64,000 nt of DNA from Corynebacterium lowii (GCF_001412085.1 NZ_LKEV01000004.1:124001-188000), one strand, 5' to 3'. Counted from the first letter of the stretch, positions 27,266 to 37,707 are shown. Notes: generated by a model from the letters alone, not told the origin. A program made the numbers and translations.

Positions 27266-29620
27266 ATGAAAAACAAGCGCATCCTTAGATTCGGCGTCAT
27301 CGCCGCCGTTATCCTGGTCACCTTCTTTGTGTTCTCCCTGCTCACGGACGATACCCGGGGCTATCAGCGGGTGGACACCTCCGTGGCCATGAAGCAGCTG
27401 GACGATAAAAACGTCAGCAGCGCGCAGATCGACGACCGCGAGCAGCGGCTCCGCCTCACCCTCAAGGAGGGCATTGAGGTGGATTCCCGCGAGGGGGTCA
27501 CGGAGATTCTCACCCAGTACCCCGCGCGCACCTCGCCGGATATTTTCGACGCGGTTAATAACGCCGAGGTCGATGAGTTCGATACCAGGGTGACGCAGGA
27601 GAGCTTCCTGATGTCGATGGTCAGCTTCCTGCTGCCTATGCTGCTGCTCTTCGGCCTGCTCATGTTCTTCCTCACCCGCATGCAGTCCGGCGGGATGTTT
27701 GGCATTGGGGCCTCCAAGGCCAAGCAACTCACCAAGGACATGCCCACCAATACCTTCGAGGACGTGGCCGGCGCGGACGACGCCGTGGAGGAGCTTCAGG
27801 AGATCAAGGACTTCCTGGAGGACCCCACCCGCTACTACGAACTGGGTGCCAAGATTCCGCGCGGCGTGCTGCTTTACGGCCCGCCTGGCACGGGTAAGAC
27901 TTTGCTGGCCCGCGCCGTGGCCGGTGAGGCCGGGGTGCCCTTTTACTCCATCTCTGGCTCGGACTTCGTGGAGATGTTCGTGGGCGTGGGTGCCTCCCGC
28001 GTGCGCGACCTCTTCAAGCAGGCCCGCGAGAGTTGCCCCTGCATCGTGTTCATCGACGAGATCGACGCCGTGGGCCGCCACCGCGGCAGCGGCATGGGTG
28101 GCGGACACGACGAGCGCGAACAAACCCTCAACCAGCTTCTGGTGGAGATGGACGGCTTTGGTGACCGCGAGGGCGTGATCCTCATGGCCGCCACCAACCG
28201 CCCCGATGTGCTCGACCAAGCCCTGCTGCGCCCGGGCCGCTTCGACCGCCAGATTCCGGTGACCAACCCCGACCTCGCGGGCCGTGAGCAGATCCTCAAG
28301 GTCCACGCCAAGGGCAAGCCCTTTGCTCCCGACGCCGACCTCAACGCCCTGGCCAAGCGCACCGCCGGCATGTCCGGCGCGGACCTGGCCAACGTACTCA
28401 ACGAGGCCGCGCTGCTCACCGCGCGCATTGGCGGCAACGTGATTACCGCTGACGCCCTGGAAGAGGCCACCGACCGCGTGATCGGCGGCCCGCGCCGCTC
28501 CACCACGGTGATCTCCGAGAAGGAAAAGAAGGTGACCGCCTACCACGAGGGCGGCCACACCCTTTCCGCCTGGGCGCTCAAGGATATTGAGCGCGTGTAC
28601 AAGGTGACCATCCTGGCGCGCGGGCGCACCGGCGGACACGCCATGACCGCCGCCGAGGACGATAAGGGCATGTACAACCGCGACGAGCTCTTTGCCCGCT
28701 TGGTCTTTGCGATGGGTGGCCGTTCCGCCGAGGAACTGGTGTTTGGCGAGCCCACCACGGGAGCCAGCGCCGATATTGAGCAGGCCACCAAGATTGCACG
28801 CGCGATGGTGACGGAATACGGAATGTCGCCCACCCTGGGCACCGTGAAGTACGGCGCGGAGCAGGGCGATCCCTTCTCCGGGCGCGGCGGTGGCGGTACC
28901 CTGGAATACTCCCCGGCGGTGGCGGCCAAGATCGACGAACAGGTGCACTACCTCATTGATAAGGCGCACCAGAAGTCCTACGAAATCCTTTCCCGCCACC
29001 GCGATTACCTCGACCGCCTGGCCGAGAAGCTGCTGGAAAAGGAGACCCTGCGCCGCCCCGATCTGGAAGCGCTCTTTGATGGAATCGAGCCGGTTTCTGC
29101 CGGTGAGGTGTTCCCCGAGGAATCGGCGGAGTTCCCGCTCCAAGAGGGGCGCGACCCGGTGAAGACTCCCACGGAATTGGCTCTTGAGCGCGGCGAGGAA
29201 CCGCCCAAGCCCTTTAGCCTCCTAGAGGCCTCCCGTGCCGCGCGCGCTAAGCGCCTGGCGGAGAAGAAGGATAAGGAGAAGCAGGGCCTACCGGGCACGG
29301 CGGGCTCCCAGGGCTCCGATTCCCAGGCGGCCCCGCGCTACGCGGGCACCCCGCCCCCGGAGGGATGGACGGTGCCGGGCTGGCCGCCGAAGGACTCCGA
29401 GAAGAAGGGTGCCGCTAACGCCGAGCAAAAGGACGTCGAAAAGCAAGGTGCTGAGAAGCAGCCCCAGGAGATGATCGGTTTCCGCCTGCCCGAGCGCGAG
29501 CGCCCGGACCACCCGGAGCGTGAAGAGAAGCCGGGCGAGACCGAGCAGCCGCAGCGCACGGTGGGCCCGGAGCACATGGAGCAGCCGCAACAGGAAGAAG
29601 GCGAGCAGGGTGAGCGCTGA
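27266..29620 (+). CDS. ftsH: ATP-dependent zinc metalloprotease FtsH
   Basis: 784 residues. Two transmembrane helices (about 7-25 and 115-135) flank a periplasmic-side domain. The AAA+ module carries Walker A GPPGTGKT (~205-212), Walker [14 protein letters not shown] and the [25 protein letters not shown]. The zinc protease motif is HEGGH (~427-431). The final ~150 residues are a low-complexity, charged, Pro/Glu/Gln-rich tail typical of actinobacterial FtsH. TAGCCT at 27255-27260 would give a leaderless transcript from ATG 27266. It degrades membrane and some cytosolic proteins. The folE start overlaps its 3' end. Confidence 0.96.
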   Translation: MKNKRILRFGVIAAVILVTFFVFSLLTDDTRGYQRVDTSVAMKQLDDKNVSSAQIDDREQRLRLTLKEGIEVDSREGVTEILTQYPARTSPDIFDAVNNAEVDEFDTRVTQESFLMSMVSFLLPMLLLFGLLMFFLTRMQSGGMFGIGASKAKQLTKDMPTNTFEDVAGADDAVEELQEIKDFLEDPTRYYELGAKIPRGVLLYGPPGTGKTLLARAVAGEAGVPFYSISGSDFVEMFVGVGASRVRDLFKQARESCPCIVFIDEIDAVGRHRGSGMGGGHDEREQTLNQLLVEMDGFGDREGVILMAATNRPDVLDQALLRPGRFDRQIPVTNPDLAGREQILKVHAKGKPFAPDADLNALAKRTAGMSGADLANVLNEAALLTARIGGNVITADALEEATDRVIGGPRRSTTVISEKEKKVTAYHEGGHTLSAWALKDIERVYKVTILARGRTGGHAMTAAEDDKGMYNRDELFARLVFAMGGRSAEELVFGEPTTGASADIEQATKIARAMVTEYGMSPTLGTVKYGAEQGDPFSGRGGGGTLEYSPAVAAKIDEQVHYLIDKAHQKSYEILSRHRDYLDRLAEKLLEKETLRRPDLEALFDGIEPVSAGEVFPEESAEFPLQEGRDPVKTPTELALERGEEPPKPFSLLEASRAARAKRLAEKKDKEKQGLPGTAGSQGSDSQAAPRYAGTPPPEGWTVPGWPPKDSEKKGAANAEQKDVEKQGAEKQPQEMIGFRLPERERPDHPEREEKPGETEQPQRTVGPEHMEQPQQEEGEQGER

Positions 29621-30188
29621 GAAGAACTTTGACCAGGCGCGCGCCGAGGCCGCCGTGCGCGAACTCCTCCTGGCCGTGGGTGAGGACCCCGACCGCGAGG
29701 GCCTGCGCGAAACCCCCGCGCGGGTGGCGCGCGCCTACCGGGAAACCTTTGGTGGCCTGCACGCCGATCCCACCGAGGTGCTGGATAAGGTCTTTCATGA
29801 GGACCACCAGGAGCTCGTGCTGGTGCGCGATATTCCGGTGTATTCCACCTGCGAGCATCACCTGCTGCCTTTTCTGGGAAAGGCGCACATCGGCTATATC
29901 CCCAATAAGCAGGGCATGGTCACGGGACTTTCCAAGCTCGCCCGCCTGGTGGACCTCTACGCCCGCCGCCCGCAGGTACAGGAGCGCCTGACCTCCCAGG
30001 TGGCCGATGCCCTGGTGGAGAAGCTGGGTGCGCAATCGGTGATCGTGGTCATCGAGTGCGAGCACCTGTGCATGGCCATGCGCGGTATCCGCAAGCCGGG
30101 GGCGGTGACCACCACCTCGGCGGTGCGCGGGGGGTTCAAGGCCTCCGCGGCCTCCCGGGCCGAGGTGCTGAGCCTGCTGAAGGGGTAG
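29610..30188 (+). CDS. folE: GTP cyclohydrolase I
   Basis: 192 residues from GTG 29610, which overlaps the ftsH stop by 11 bp and is preceded by GGAAGAAGG. Signatures: [22 protein letters not shown] (~70-91, Zn-binding Cys and His), then [20 protein letters not shown] and [16 protein letters not shown] with the second Zn Cys. It catalyses the first step of folate synthesis, GTP to dihydroneopterin triphosphate. First gene of the folE-folP-folB-folK cluster. Confidence 0.95.
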   Translation: MSAEKNFDQARAEAAVRELLLAVGEDPDREGLRETPARVARAYRETFGGLHADPTEVLDKVFHEDHQELVLVRDIPVYSTCEHHLLPFLGKAHIGYIPNKQGMVTGLSKLARLVDLYARRPQVQERLTSQVADALVEKLGAQSVIVVIECEHLCMAMRGIRKPGAVTTTSAVRGGFKASAASRAEVLSLLKG

Positions 30189-30194
30189 ACGGCG

Positions 30195-31082
30195 ATGTCC
30201 CTGCGTGTATCCGATCTCACGGTGCCGGGCCGATGCCTGGTGATGGGGATTCTCAATGTCACCGAGGATTCCTTTTCCGACGGAGGCCGCTACCTGGACG
30301 TGGACAAAGCCCTAGAGCACGCCAGGGGGTTGGTGGCTGCGGGGGCGGACATGATCGACGTCGGCGGCGAGTCCACCCGCCCCGGCGCTACTCGCGTGGA
30401 CGCCGAGGTGGAGCGGCAGCGCGTGGTTCCCGTGATTCGGGCGCTGGCCCGGGAGGGGATTGTGACCTCCGTGGACACCATGCGCGCGGCCACCGCCGAG
30501 GCCGCCGCGGGGGCCGGGGTGTGCATGATTAACGACGTCTCCGGGGGCCTGGCCGATGAACGCATGTTGCCGGTGATGGCGCAGGCGGATATTCCCGTGT
30601 GCCTCATGCACTGGAAGGCGGTGCGCTTTGGCGACGCCGCGGGGCAGGCTCAGCACGAGGGCGGCGTGGTGGCCGATGTGCGAGCCACGTTGAACCGCCT
30701 GGTGGAGCGGGCCGTGAACGCCGGGGTGGATACAGGCAATATCGTGCTCGATCCGGGCCTGGGCTTTGCCAAATCGGCGGAGGATAACTGGGCTCTTTTG
30801 GGCGCCCTGCCGGAGTTCATCGCGGGCGAGTTTCCGCTGCTGGTGGGCGCCTCGCGCAAGCGGTTCCTCACCGCAGTGCGGGCGGAACGGGGATTGAGCG
30901 CCACTCCCGTGGACGCCGACCCCGCCACCGCCGCCGTCACCGCCATCTCCGCTCAGTTGGGTGCCTGGGGTGTGCGGGTGCACGAGGTGGGGGTATCGCG
31001 CGATGCCGTGGACGTGGCCGCGAAGTGGCGGGCGGCGGCCCTCGATGAGATAGCACAAAGTGAGGGAGAAGATGGCCGATAG
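30195..31082 (+). CDS. folP: Dihydropteroate synthase
   Basis: 295 residues. Signatures are GILNVTEDSFSDGGRYLD (~16-33) and DMIDVGGESTRPGA (~53-66). Further motifs are INDVSGG, DPGLGFAKSAEDNW and VGASRKRFL. It joins p-aminobenzoate to the pterin and is the target of sulfonamides. It overlaps folB by 11 bp (stop TAG at 31080-31082). Confidence 0.95.
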   Translation: MSLRVSDLTVPGRCLVMGILNVTEDSFSDGGRYLDVDKALEHARGLVAAGADMIDVGGESTRPGATRVDAEVERQRVVPVIRALAREGIVTSVDTMRAATAEAAAGAGVCMINDVSGGLADERMLPVMAQADIPVCLMHWKAVRFGDAAGQAQHEGGVVADVRATLNRLVERAVNAGVDTGNIVLDPGLGFAKSAEDNWALLGALPEFIAGEFPLLVGASRKRFLTAVRAERGLSATPVDADPATAAVTAISAQLGAWGVRVHEVGVSRDAVDVAAKWRAAALDEIAQSEGEDGR

Positions 31083-31458
31083 GATCGTGCTCACGGGCCT
31101 GCGCTGTTATGGCTACCACGGGGTATTCCCGGAGGAAAAGCGTGAGGGCCAGGAGTTTTTGGTGGACGTCACCTGCTGGGCGGATCTCCGCCCGGCAGCG
31201 GAAAGCGATGATCTCAGCCTCACCCTCAACTACGCAGAGCTGGCCGAGCTCGCCCACCAGGTGCTCACCGGGCCGCCGCGCGATCTCATCGAGACGGTGG
31301 CCGCCGAGGTGGCCGAGCGCGCGATGGCGCAGTTCCCCCTCCTGCATGCGGTGGAGGTAACGGTGCACAAGCCCCAGGCCCCCATTCCGCTGAACTTTGG
31401 TGATGTGGCCGTGGTGGCGCGGCGCTCCCGCAAGAACATGGGGAGTGCCCGTGACTAG
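31072..31458 (+). CDS. folB: Dihydroneopterin aldolase
   Basis: 128 residues from ATG 31072 (MADRIVLTGLRCYGYHGVFPEEK). The catalytic region has the YHGV motif (~15-18), the Glu-Lys-rich loop, LNYAELAEL and the C-terminal VEVTVHKPQAPIP with the conserved Lys. A start 12 bp upstream is in frame but poorer. It overlaps folP by 11 bp and folK by 8 bp, which suggests tight translational coupling. Confidence 0.93.
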   Translation: MADRIVLTGLRCYGYHGVFPEEKREGQEFLVDVTCWADLRPAAESDDLSLTLNYAELAELAHQVLTGPPRDLIETVAAEVAERAMAQFPLLHAVEVTVHKPQAPIPLNFGDVAVVARRSRKNMGSARD

Positions 31459-31993
31459 GCTGCGCGCGGTGCTCTCGATCGGCTCGAATATGGAGGATCG
31501 CTGGGCGCTCCTGCGCACGGTGGCCCGCGAGTTCGCGGCCGAAACCGTGGCAGCCTCCCCCGTGTATTCCACCCCGCCCTGGGGAGTGGAGGACCAAGAG
31601 GAGTTCCTCAACGCGGTGCTGATCGTGGAGGTGGAGGCGGAGCCGATGGAGTTGCTGCGGCGTTGCCAGCGCCTAGAGGAGGCCGCCGAGCGCGTGCGGG
31701 TGCGCCGCTGGGGGCCGCGCACCCTCGACGTCGATGTGGTGCAGGTACACCGCGAGGGCACGGAGGTGCTTTCCGACGACCCCGTGCTCACCCTCCCACA
31801 CCCGTGGGCACACCAGCGTGCCTTTGTGCTCGTGCCCTGGGCGCAGGTGGACGGGGAGGCGCGGTTGCGCGATAAACCGGTGGCACAGTGGATTGAGGCG
31901 CTGCCGGTGGAAGAGGTGCGCCAGATCGTGCCGCTGGGGCCTCTGGTGGAGCCCCTGGTGCAGAGCCCTTTGGCGGAGCAGGAGGAAAGCTAA
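31451..31993 (+). CDS. folK: 2-amino-4-hydroxy-6-hydroxymethyldihydropteridine diphosphokinase
   Basis: 180 residues from GTG 31451. Motifs: LSIGSNMEDRWALL (~6-19), VYSTPPWGVEDQEEFLNAV, the signature RWGPRTLDVDVVQV (~86-99) and LPHPWAHQRAFVLVPW. It transfers pyrophosphate from ATP to the pterin substrate before folP acts. An upstream in-frame ATG inside folB is rejected because the folded protein starts at VTRLRAVLSIGSN. Confidence 0.94.
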   Translation: MTRLRAVLSIGSNMEDRWALLRTVAREFAAETVAASPVYSTPPWGVEDQEEFLNAVLIVEVEAEPMELLRRCQRLEEAAERVRVRRWGPRTLDVDVVQVHREGTEVLSDDPVLTLPHPWAHQRAFVLVPWAQVDGEARLRDKPVAQWIEALPVEEVRQIVPLGPLVEPLVQSPLAEQEES

Positions 31994-32461
31994 ATGAAAA
32001 GGACCTCCCTGAAAGCCCTCGGCGCGGCGGGCGTTTTCGTCGCGGCGCTGGCCGCCATTGCCACGTGGCGCTTTTATGGGGTGCTGGGAGCAATCCCGGT
32101 GACCGTTTCCGTGACCCTGTGGGTGATGGCGGTGGTGTGCCTGTACTTGGCGTTGAAGGTGCGCTCGCGGCGCAAGGACGGGCGCATTGGCATGGATCGC
32201 AGCCAGCTCAATCCCGTGATGGTGGCGCAGTTTTTGGTGGTGGGCAAGGCCTCCGCGTGGACGGGTTCCTTAGTGGGCGGGGCGTATGTGGGAATGGGAA
32301 TCTATATTCTTCCCCAGGCCGGGCGGCTCGTGGCCGCCGCCAACGATGTTCCTGGGGTGGTGGCCTCCGCTCTGGGCGGGATAGCGCTGGCGGCGGCCGG
32401 AGTATTCTTGGAGCGCAATTGCGAGGTGTCGCCTCCCCCTGGTTCTGAGGGCGTTAGGTAA
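31994..32461 (+). CDS. DUF3180 membrane protein
   Basis: 155 residues with four hydrophobic helices (about 8-26, 32-50, 75-97 and 112-135) and a short charged loop RSRRKDGRIGMDRSQLNPVMV characteristic of DUF3180. The family sits directly after folK throughout Corynebacteriales and Mycobacteriales; its function is unknown. It begins immediately after the folK stop. Confidence 0.85.
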   Translation: MKRTSLKALGAAGVFVAALAAIATWRFYGVLGAIPVTVSVTLWVMAVVCLYLALKVRSRRKDGRIGMDRSQLNPVMVAQFLVVGKASAWTGSLVGGAYVGMGIYILPQAGRLVAAANDVPGVVASALGGIALAAAGVFLERNCEVSPPPGSEGVR

Positions 32462-32471
32462 GTTAGACGGC

Positions 32472-33407
32472 ATGAGTACGCCGCAGTCGGACCGTCGCCA
32501 GGAACCCACTACGCGCCGCGCCGCCTCGCACGGGGCAGGCAAGCGCCGTCAGCACGGTGGGGGCGAAGGCTCGGGGACCGATGGCGGCCAGATTCTCTTG
32601 GTGGTCCTGGTGGTGCTGGCTTTGGCGGCCAGCGTGGTCATGCAGCTCACCGATTCCAATGCGGCGTTAAAAATCGCTCTTCTGGCGGCCCTGTGGGCCT
32701 CCATCATCGGGTTCTTTCTGGTGAGCCGGTATCGCCGCCAGGTGCAGCGCTCCCGCGAGCAATTAGCCTATGAGCAGCGCTTGCACCGCTCCGAGATGCG
32801 CGAGGCTCAGGCCCGCGCCGAGGCTGCGGGAGCTCAAAACCAGCAACCACGCACCGGGGGCGGCCTGAGTGAAGAGGACGTGGCGCTCCTCAGCGAGATT
32901 CGCGCGGGATTAGACGAGGTGCGCAGCCAGCTGGAGGATCTTCAGGGCCGGGCCTTTGAATACGAGCCCGCCGCGTTGCGCGCACAGGCCTGGCGCCTCC
33001 AAGAGCTAGAGGAGCGCACGGAATCCGTGGAGGCTCCGGAGAAAACCGGCCATATCGCCGGTGCCCCCTCCTTGGACGCCGTGGCGGGCCGCCTGGGCCA
33101 GTCGGAGCGCGGCGCGGAAAGCCCGCGTTCCATTTCCCCGGAATTGGCGCATTTGCTGGAATCGGAGGAGGGCCACCACCGGGGCAGCCACCGGGCCGAT
33201 GATCGGTGGGAGCAGGCGGAACCCGCCGCTGCGAGCACCCCGAGCGTGGAAGATACCGCCGAGATCGCCGCGGTGGCCCCCGAGGTCCCCGAGCCCGTGG
33301 AGCAGGAGGCCCCGGCGCCGCGGCGGGGGCGTCGCCGCGCCGATGAGCACTCCACGGGCCTTTCCGTGGCCGAGCTGATGGAAAACATGAAGAAGGGCAC
33401 GCGGTGA
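32472..33407 (+). CDS. DUF6779-type membrane protein with coiled-coil and acidic tail
   Basis: 311 residues. A basic, disordered N-terminus is followed by two close hydrophobic helices (ILLVVLVVLALAASVVM near 42-58 and IALLAALWASIIGFFLV near 69-85). A long Gln/Glu/Arg-rich predicted coiled coil follows (~88-180), then a disordered acidic/Pro region and a basic stretch ending in LSVAELMENMKKGTR. It corresponds by position to Rv3604c. Function is unknown; a scaffold role in the envelope is speculation. Confidence 0.75.
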   Translation: MSTPQSDRRQEPTTRRAASHGAGKRRQHGGGEGSGTDGGQILLVVLVVLALAASVVMQLTDSNAALKIALLAALWASIIGFFLVSRYRRQVQRSREQLAYEQRLHRSEMREAQARAEAAGAQNQQPRTGGGLSEEDVALLSEIRAGLDEVRSQLEDLQGRAFEYEPAALRAQAWRLQELEERTESVEAPEKTGHIAGAPSLDAVAGRLGQSERGAESPRSISPELAHLLESEEGHHRGSHRADDRWEQAEPAAASTPSVEDTAEIAAVAPEVPEPVEQEAPAPRRGRRRADEHSTGLSVAELMENMKKGTR

Positions 33408-34108
33408 AGCCACCGCGCATGCGGGTGGGGGTATTCCACGGCCCCGGCTATGCCGGGCGCATGGCGGAATACGTTGCCTCGCTTTTAGAGAAAGCGGGGC
33501 ACACGGTGGTGTCTCTTTTTGAGCCCTCCGAGGTGGCCGAGGTGCAGGCCGTGGTGTTGGGGACGGGGGATGTGCCTGCCCTCGTGGAGCAGGTGAAGGG
33601 CCATATCCGCCCGCATCACATCGTGATGCACGTGCTGCCGGGGCAAAGCCTGGAACCGCTGGCACCGTTGTGCGGCGCGGGGGCCGTGGTGGGCAGCGTG
33701 GTGCCGGTGTGGGAAACGCGCTGGGCCGTGGAATACACCGATGAGGTGAGTCAGACCGTGCTGGAACTCCTGGTGCGGGAATGTGGGGCGGAGGCGGTGC
33801 TGGTTCCGGCGTCGAAACGCGCCCTCCTGGCCACGGGGCTGAGCTGGTTGCGCTTTGCCGAGGACGTCGGGGCGGAGGCCTATGGTGCGCTGAGCGCGGC
33901 TTTGGAGGATACTAATTTGGGTGACGGGCTGCGCCGGGAGCGACGTACCATGAGGGTGCTTGCCGACGTCCCGGTTTTAGAACAACAGCGCGCCGGTATC
34001 GTGGACCCCGGAAAGGCGCGTATTTTCAGGCAGCTCGCGCGCCGCGCGGCGGAGCAGGATGGAAGAGAAGAAGTGGAGCTGTGGGCGATGCAGGAGGAGG
34101 AGCGTTAA
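33404..34108 (+). CDS. Rossmann-like / DUF2520-type protein (Rv3603c position)
   Basis: 234 residues from GTG 33404, overlapping the previous stop by 4 bp; ATG 33419 is an alternative. The N-terminal part (RVGVFHGPGYAGRMAEYVASLLEKAGH) looks like a degenerate nucleotide-binding fold, with VVLGTGDVPALVEQV following. The C-terminal half is helical, with ALLATGLSWLRFAEDVGA. Homologues at this site usually pair a Rossmann fold with DUF2520 and are found next to panC. The biochemical role is not established. It is translationally coupled to the panC-like gene (TAATG overlap). Confidence 0.65.
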   Translation: MKPPRMRVGVFHGPGYAGRMAEYVASLLEKAGHTVVSLFEPSEVAEVQAVVLGTGDVPALVEQVKGHIRPHHIVMHVLPGQSLEPLAPLCGAGAVVGSVVPVWETRWAVEYTDEVSQTVLELLVRECGAEAVLVPASKRALLATGLSWLRFAEDVGAEAYGALSAALEDTNLGDGLRRERRTMRVLADVPVLEQQRAGIVDPGKARIFRQLARRAAEQDGREEVELWAMQEEER

Positions 34109-35010
34109 TGTTCCAAAGAGGAGAGGCCACCGAGGTACGTTCTGCGGAGAAAGTGGCCACCATCGCGCGGGCCTTCCGTAAGACCGGGAAGCCCGTGGTG
34201 CTGGTGCCCCTGGGTTCCGCGATTCACGCCGGGCACATCTCTCTGGTGCGCACGGCGCGCCGAGTGCCGGGAGCCGTGGTGATCGTGGCGGTCTCGGGCA
34301 AGGTGGATCGTTCCCGCCTCGCGGTGCTGGACACGGACGTTCTGTACCGCTATTCCGAGGAGGACCTGCACCCCCAGGGCGTGCGCACCGTGGTGTATCC
34401 GCGCGATTGGGGCTTGGAGTTCGTGGACGATTTGGCCATTGATCTCACCCGCATCGTGATTCTCACGCAGATCACCCAGGCCACCGATGTGATGGTGGGT
34501 GAGAAGGATTATGAGTTGGCGGTGTGCGTGCAAACCGCCATGACGGACTTCCACATGGGGGTGCGGGTGCACGGCGTTCCCACCGTGCGCATGCCCGATG
34601 GCCTGGCGGTTTCCCTGCGCAACGTGCGCGTGCCGGAAAAGGATCGCCCCAAGGCTCTGGCTCTTTCCGCGGCGCTGACGGCGGGCGCGCACGCGGCCGA
34701 AAAAGGCGGGGAGGCGGTGCTGCAAGCGGCCCGCGATGTGCTCGACGCCGCCGGGGTGACGCCGGAATACCTGGAACTGCGCTCCTTGGGAATGGGGAAG
34801 GCGCCGGAGAAGGGCGACGCGCGCCTTTTGGTGGCGGCGAAGTTTGGCAAGGTGCGGTTGATTGACAACGTGGGGGTGCCGGTGGGCATCGGTTTCCGCA
34901 ACCTGGAGGCCCACGCGCAGGAAGAAGAGGACGCCAGCGGGAAGCACGCGCGCCAGCAGGGCGCGCACGACGTGCTATCGGCTACCCTTGACAACCGTGA
35001 CGAACGCTAA
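34108..35010 (+). CDS. Divergent pantoate-beta-alanine ligase-like protein
   Basis: 300 residues with the overall PanC layout but altered active-site motifs. The usual PTMGALHxGH is [15 protein letters not shown] (the second His region is kept), GEKDYQQ is GEKDYELAV, and the SSRN motif is SLRN in [12 protein letters not shown]. The rest of the adenylate-forming (HIGH/KMSKS-like) fold is recognisable. The order DUF2520-panC-lysS matches mycobacteria. Whether it still makes pantothenate is unclear; a second, canonical panC may exist elsewhere. Start ATG 34108 shares one base with the previous stop. Confidence 0.7.
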   Translation: MFQRGEATEVRSAEKVATIARAFRKTGKPVVLVPLGSAIHAGHISLVRTARRVPGAVVIVAVSGKVDRSRLAVLDTDVLYRYSEEDLHPQGVRTVVYPRDWGLEFVDDLAIDLTRIVILTQITQATDVMVGEKDYELAVCVQTAMTDFHMGVRVHGVPTVRMPDGLAVSLRNVRVPEKDRPKALALSAALTAGAHAAEKGGEAVLQAARDVLDAAGVTPEYLELRSLGMGKAPEKGDARLLVAAKFGKVRLIDNVGVPVGIGFRNLEAHAQEEEDASGKHARQQGAHDVLSATLDNRDER

Positions 35011-36571
35011 GGACAACAAGGATCACGTGGAACTTCCCGAGCAGGTACGCATCCGCCGCGAAAAGCGCGAGCGCCTGCTCAGCCAGGGCCGGGAGCCCTA
35101 CCCGGTGGAGGTGGATCGCACTACCTCCATCCGCGACCTGCGCGCCGGATACCTGGTGAATACTGGCGACGCCGCGGTGGAGGCGTCGCCAAGCGTGACG
35201 GTGCTGGCACCGGGCGATGAGACGGATAACGAGGTGGCCGTGGTGGGTCGCCTGATGTTCATGCGCAACACCGGCAAGTTGTGCTTTGCCACCCTGCAAG
35301 AAGGCGATGGTTCCCAGATTCAGGCGATGCTCTCCCTCGCGGTGGTGGGCCAAGAGGCCCTGGATTCCTGGAAGTCCGATGTGGATTTGGGCGATTACGT
35401 GTCCATCCGGGGGCGCGTGGTGGCCTCGCGGCGCGGGGAGCTTTCCGTCATGGCCGATCGCTGGGCGATGGCCTCCAAGGCGCTGCGTCCGCTGCCCGTT
35501 TCCTTCGCGGAGATGGCCGAGGATACCCGCGTGCGCCAGCGCTATACCGACCTCATCATGCGCGAACAGGCGCGCACCAATGCTTTGACCCGCATTAAGG
35601 TCATGCGGGCGCTGCGCAATTACTTGGAGGGCCAGGGTTTCTACGAGGTGGAAACCCCGATGCTGCAAACCCTGCACGGGGGCGCGGCGGCCCGCCCCTT
35701 CATCACGCACTCCAATGCCCTGGATATTGACCTCTACCTGCGCATTGCCCCGGAGCTGTACTTGAAGCGCTGCGTGGTGGGCGGCATCGAGCGGGTTTTT
35801 GAGGTGAACCGCAACTTCCGCAACGAGGGCGTGGATTCCTCCCACAGCCCGGAGTTCGCCATGCTGGAGACTTACCAGGCCTACGGCACCTACGAGGACG
35901 GCGCGCGCCTGACCCGCGAGCTGATTCAGTCCGTGGCTATGGAGGTCTTTGGCTCCACCACCGTGACCCTGGCCGATGGCACCGAATATGACCTCGGTGG
36001 ACAGTGGCAGGAAATGGAGATGTACCCCTCGCTCAACGAGGCCCTGGCGCGCAAGCACCCCGGCCAGCCGGAGGTCACGGTGGATTCCACCGTGGAGGAA
36101 CTGCGCGCGCTTGCCGACGCCATCGGGCTCGCCTGGCCGGAGAAGGGCGGCTGGGGCCACGGCAAGTTCGTGGAGGAGATTTGGGAGCACCTATGTGCCG
36201 ATCAGCTCGAAGGCCCGGTGTTCGTTAAGAACTTCCCCGTGGAGACCTCCCCGCTGACCCGCCAGCACCGCAGCCAGCCGGGAGTAACCGAGAAGTGGGA
36301 CCTCTACGTGCGCGGCTTTGAGCTGGCCACCGGCTATTCCGAGCTGGTGGACCCGGTGGTGCAGCGCGAGCGCTTTGAGGATCAGGCGCGCCTGGCTGCG
36401 GGCGGCGATGATGAGGCGATGGTGCTGGACGAGGACTTCCTGGCGGCGATGGAACAGGGTATGCCGCCCACCTCGGGCACCGGCATGGGCATTGATCGCC
36501 TGCTCATGGCGCTCACGGGGTTGGGCATCCGGGAGACGGTGCTCTTCCCGATGGTCAAACCGGAGGCTTAA
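34997..36571 (+). CDS. lysS: Lysyl-tRNA synthetase (class II)
   Basis: 524 residues from GTG 34997, overlapping the panC-like gene by 14 bp. Class II motifs are present: [21 protein letters not shown] (motif 1 area), [26 protein letters not shown] (motif 2, given in two parts of the same region) and [15 protein letters not shown] (motif 3, near the C-terminus). An N-terminal OB-fold anticodon-binding domain covers roughly 60-170. It charges tRNA-Lys. It ends the long ftsH-to-lysS run and is followed by a strong terminator. Confidence 0.96.
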   Translation: MTNAKDNKDHVELPEQVRIRREKRERLLSQGREPYPVEVDRTTSIRDLRAGYLVNTGDAAVEASPSVTVLAPGDETDNEVAVVGRLMFMRNTGKLCFATLQEGDGSQIQAMLSLAVVGQEALDSWKSDVDLGDYVSIRGRVVASRRGELSVMADRWAMASKALRPLPVSFAEMAEDTRVRQRYTDLIMREQARTNALTRIKVMRALRNYLEGQGFYEVETPMLQTLHGGAAARPFITHSNALDIDLYLRIAPELYLKRCVVGGIERVFEVNRNFRNEGVDSSHSPEFAMLETYQAYGTYEDGARLTRELIQSVAMEVFGSTTVTLADGTEYDLGGQWQEMEMYPSLNEALARKHPGQPEVTVDSTVEELRALADAIGLAWPEKGGWGHGKFVEEIWEHLCADQLEGPVFVKNFPVETSPLTRQHRSQPGVTEKWDLYVRGFELATGYSELVDPVVQRERFEDQARLAAGGDDEAMVLDEDFLAAMEQGMPPTSGTGMGIDRLLMALTGLGIRETVLFPMVKPEA

Positions 36572-36587
36572 TGAGCTAAATACTTAT

Positions 36588-36619
36588 AAGGACCTCTGCC
36601 CGCGCGGGCAGAGGTCCTT
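36588..36619 (+). terminator. Rho-independent terminator after lysS
   Basis: A perfect 14-bp stem (AAGGACCTCTGCCC / GGGCAGAGGTCCTT) with a 4-nt loop, followed by TTATT. Seventeen bases after the lysS stop. It may also serve the convergent membrane-protein gene. Confidence 0.9.
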
Positions 36620-36630
36620 TATTGTGCGGT

Positions 36631-37707
36631 TTAGGCAGCGGCCTCAACCGTGGTCTCAACCTCGGCCGCGTTATCCTCCTTGGGCTTGCGCAGCTGGCTG
36701 GCGGCCAGGCAGAGGAGCCCGAACCCGGCCCAGCAAGTTAGGGCAATCCACGCGGAGGTATTCGAGGCCTCGGGGAAGTAGCTCAGGTTGCGCAGCAGCA
36801 CCTGGGTGGCACCGGGGACGAAGCTCTGCCCGATGACATCGAAGTGCCAGGGAAGGAACTCGAAGGGCATGGCGCTGCCGGAGATGGGGTTACCGATGAA
36901 CATGGTGGTGATAGCACCAAGGGCGATACCGGGAGTGCCGAGCAGGCTGTGCAGGCCAATGACCAGGCTAGAGGTGGCGCCGATGCTGAGGGCAAAGGCG
37001 GCCCACAGGGCGAGGCTGGCCGTGGGGAGCAGGGCGAACCAGGTGTGCAGCACGAGGAGGATCATGCCGGCTGCCGCGGCGGCGTAGACGACGAGTGCGC
37101 CGAGCTTACGCCACGCGCCGCGCACGGTGAAGCTGATGAGCACGCCGCCGATGATGCCGCCGAGGGTGAGCGGAAGGGCCGCAACGCCGAGCCCGGCGCC
37201 TTGGGGATCATCCTGGGAGAGGGGAGCCACGGCGGTGATGGTGGGGCCTTCAAGGGCCTGCTGAGTCAGAGCGGTGAGCGCCTGGGGATCGGTGACCTGA
37301 CCGCTGGCGAGGGCCGTTCCGATCTGCGCCCTGTACATCCCAGTACCGGCGGTGGTGAGCATTTGGGTAATGGCGTTATTGGCCGCCGGTGCCGTGAGTA
37401 TTTCTAGGCTCTGGCCGGGTTGCGCGGGCAGAACGAGCGCGCCGTAGGATTCGCGCTGCTGAATGTGGGCGGTGGCCTCTTCCTGGGAGTCCACGCGGTT
37501 GAAGAGGAAGGGGCTTTCTTCTCCCGCCTGTTGAGTGAGGGCGTCGAAGGCCTGTTGCTCGGCCACGACGTCCACGGGGACGTCCTTGGGCTCCGAGGTG
37601 ACGGTGGGCCAGGAGAAGGCCAGCAATGCCAGGGTGACGATGGTGGTGGCCAGGAGGCTGATGGTCAGCGCGCGGGGCCAGGGGGTGCGCTGTGTGTTCT
37701 CAGGTAT
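36631..37707 (-). CDS. YhgE/ABC-2-like membrane protein, apparently with a non-standard ATA start
   Basis: About 358 residues. One N-terminal helix (LTISLLATTIVTLALLAFSWP) is followed by a ~140-residue extracytoplasmic domain, then five C-terminal helices (LTLGGIIGGVLISF to IALTCWAGFGLLCLAAS). This is the layout of YhgE/Pip and ABC-2 type exporter subunits. No ATG, GTG or TTG precedes the first helix in frame. GGAAGGAAG stands 4-5 nt before ATC-ATA at 37710-37705, where ATA 37707 begins IPENTQRTPWPRA. The alternative TTG 37626 would cut the helix. It is divergent from a TetR gene; an efflux role is plausible. Confidence 0.65.
   Translation of the reverse strand: MPENTQRTPWPRALTISLLATTIVTLALLAFSWPTVTSEPKDVPVDVVAEQQAFDALTQQAGEESPFLFNRVDSQEEATAHIQQRESYGALVLPAQPGQSLEILTAPAANNAITQMLTTAGTGMYRAQIGTALASGQVTDPQALTALTQQALEGPTITAVAPLSQDDPQGAGLGVAALPLTLGGIIGGVLISFTVRGAWRKLGALVVYAAAAAGMILLVLHTWFALLPTASLALWAAFALSIGATSSLVIGLHSLLGTPGIALGAITTMFIGNPISGSAMPFEFLPWHFDVIGQSFVPGATQVLLRNLSYFPEASNTSAWIALTCWAGFGLLCLAASQLRKPKEDNAAEVETTVEAAA

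Noticed and set aside
27230..29143. Open frame of about 640 codons opposite ftsH
   Set aside because: Same shadow effect. The translated sequence has no domain pattern and ftsH itself is unmistakable.
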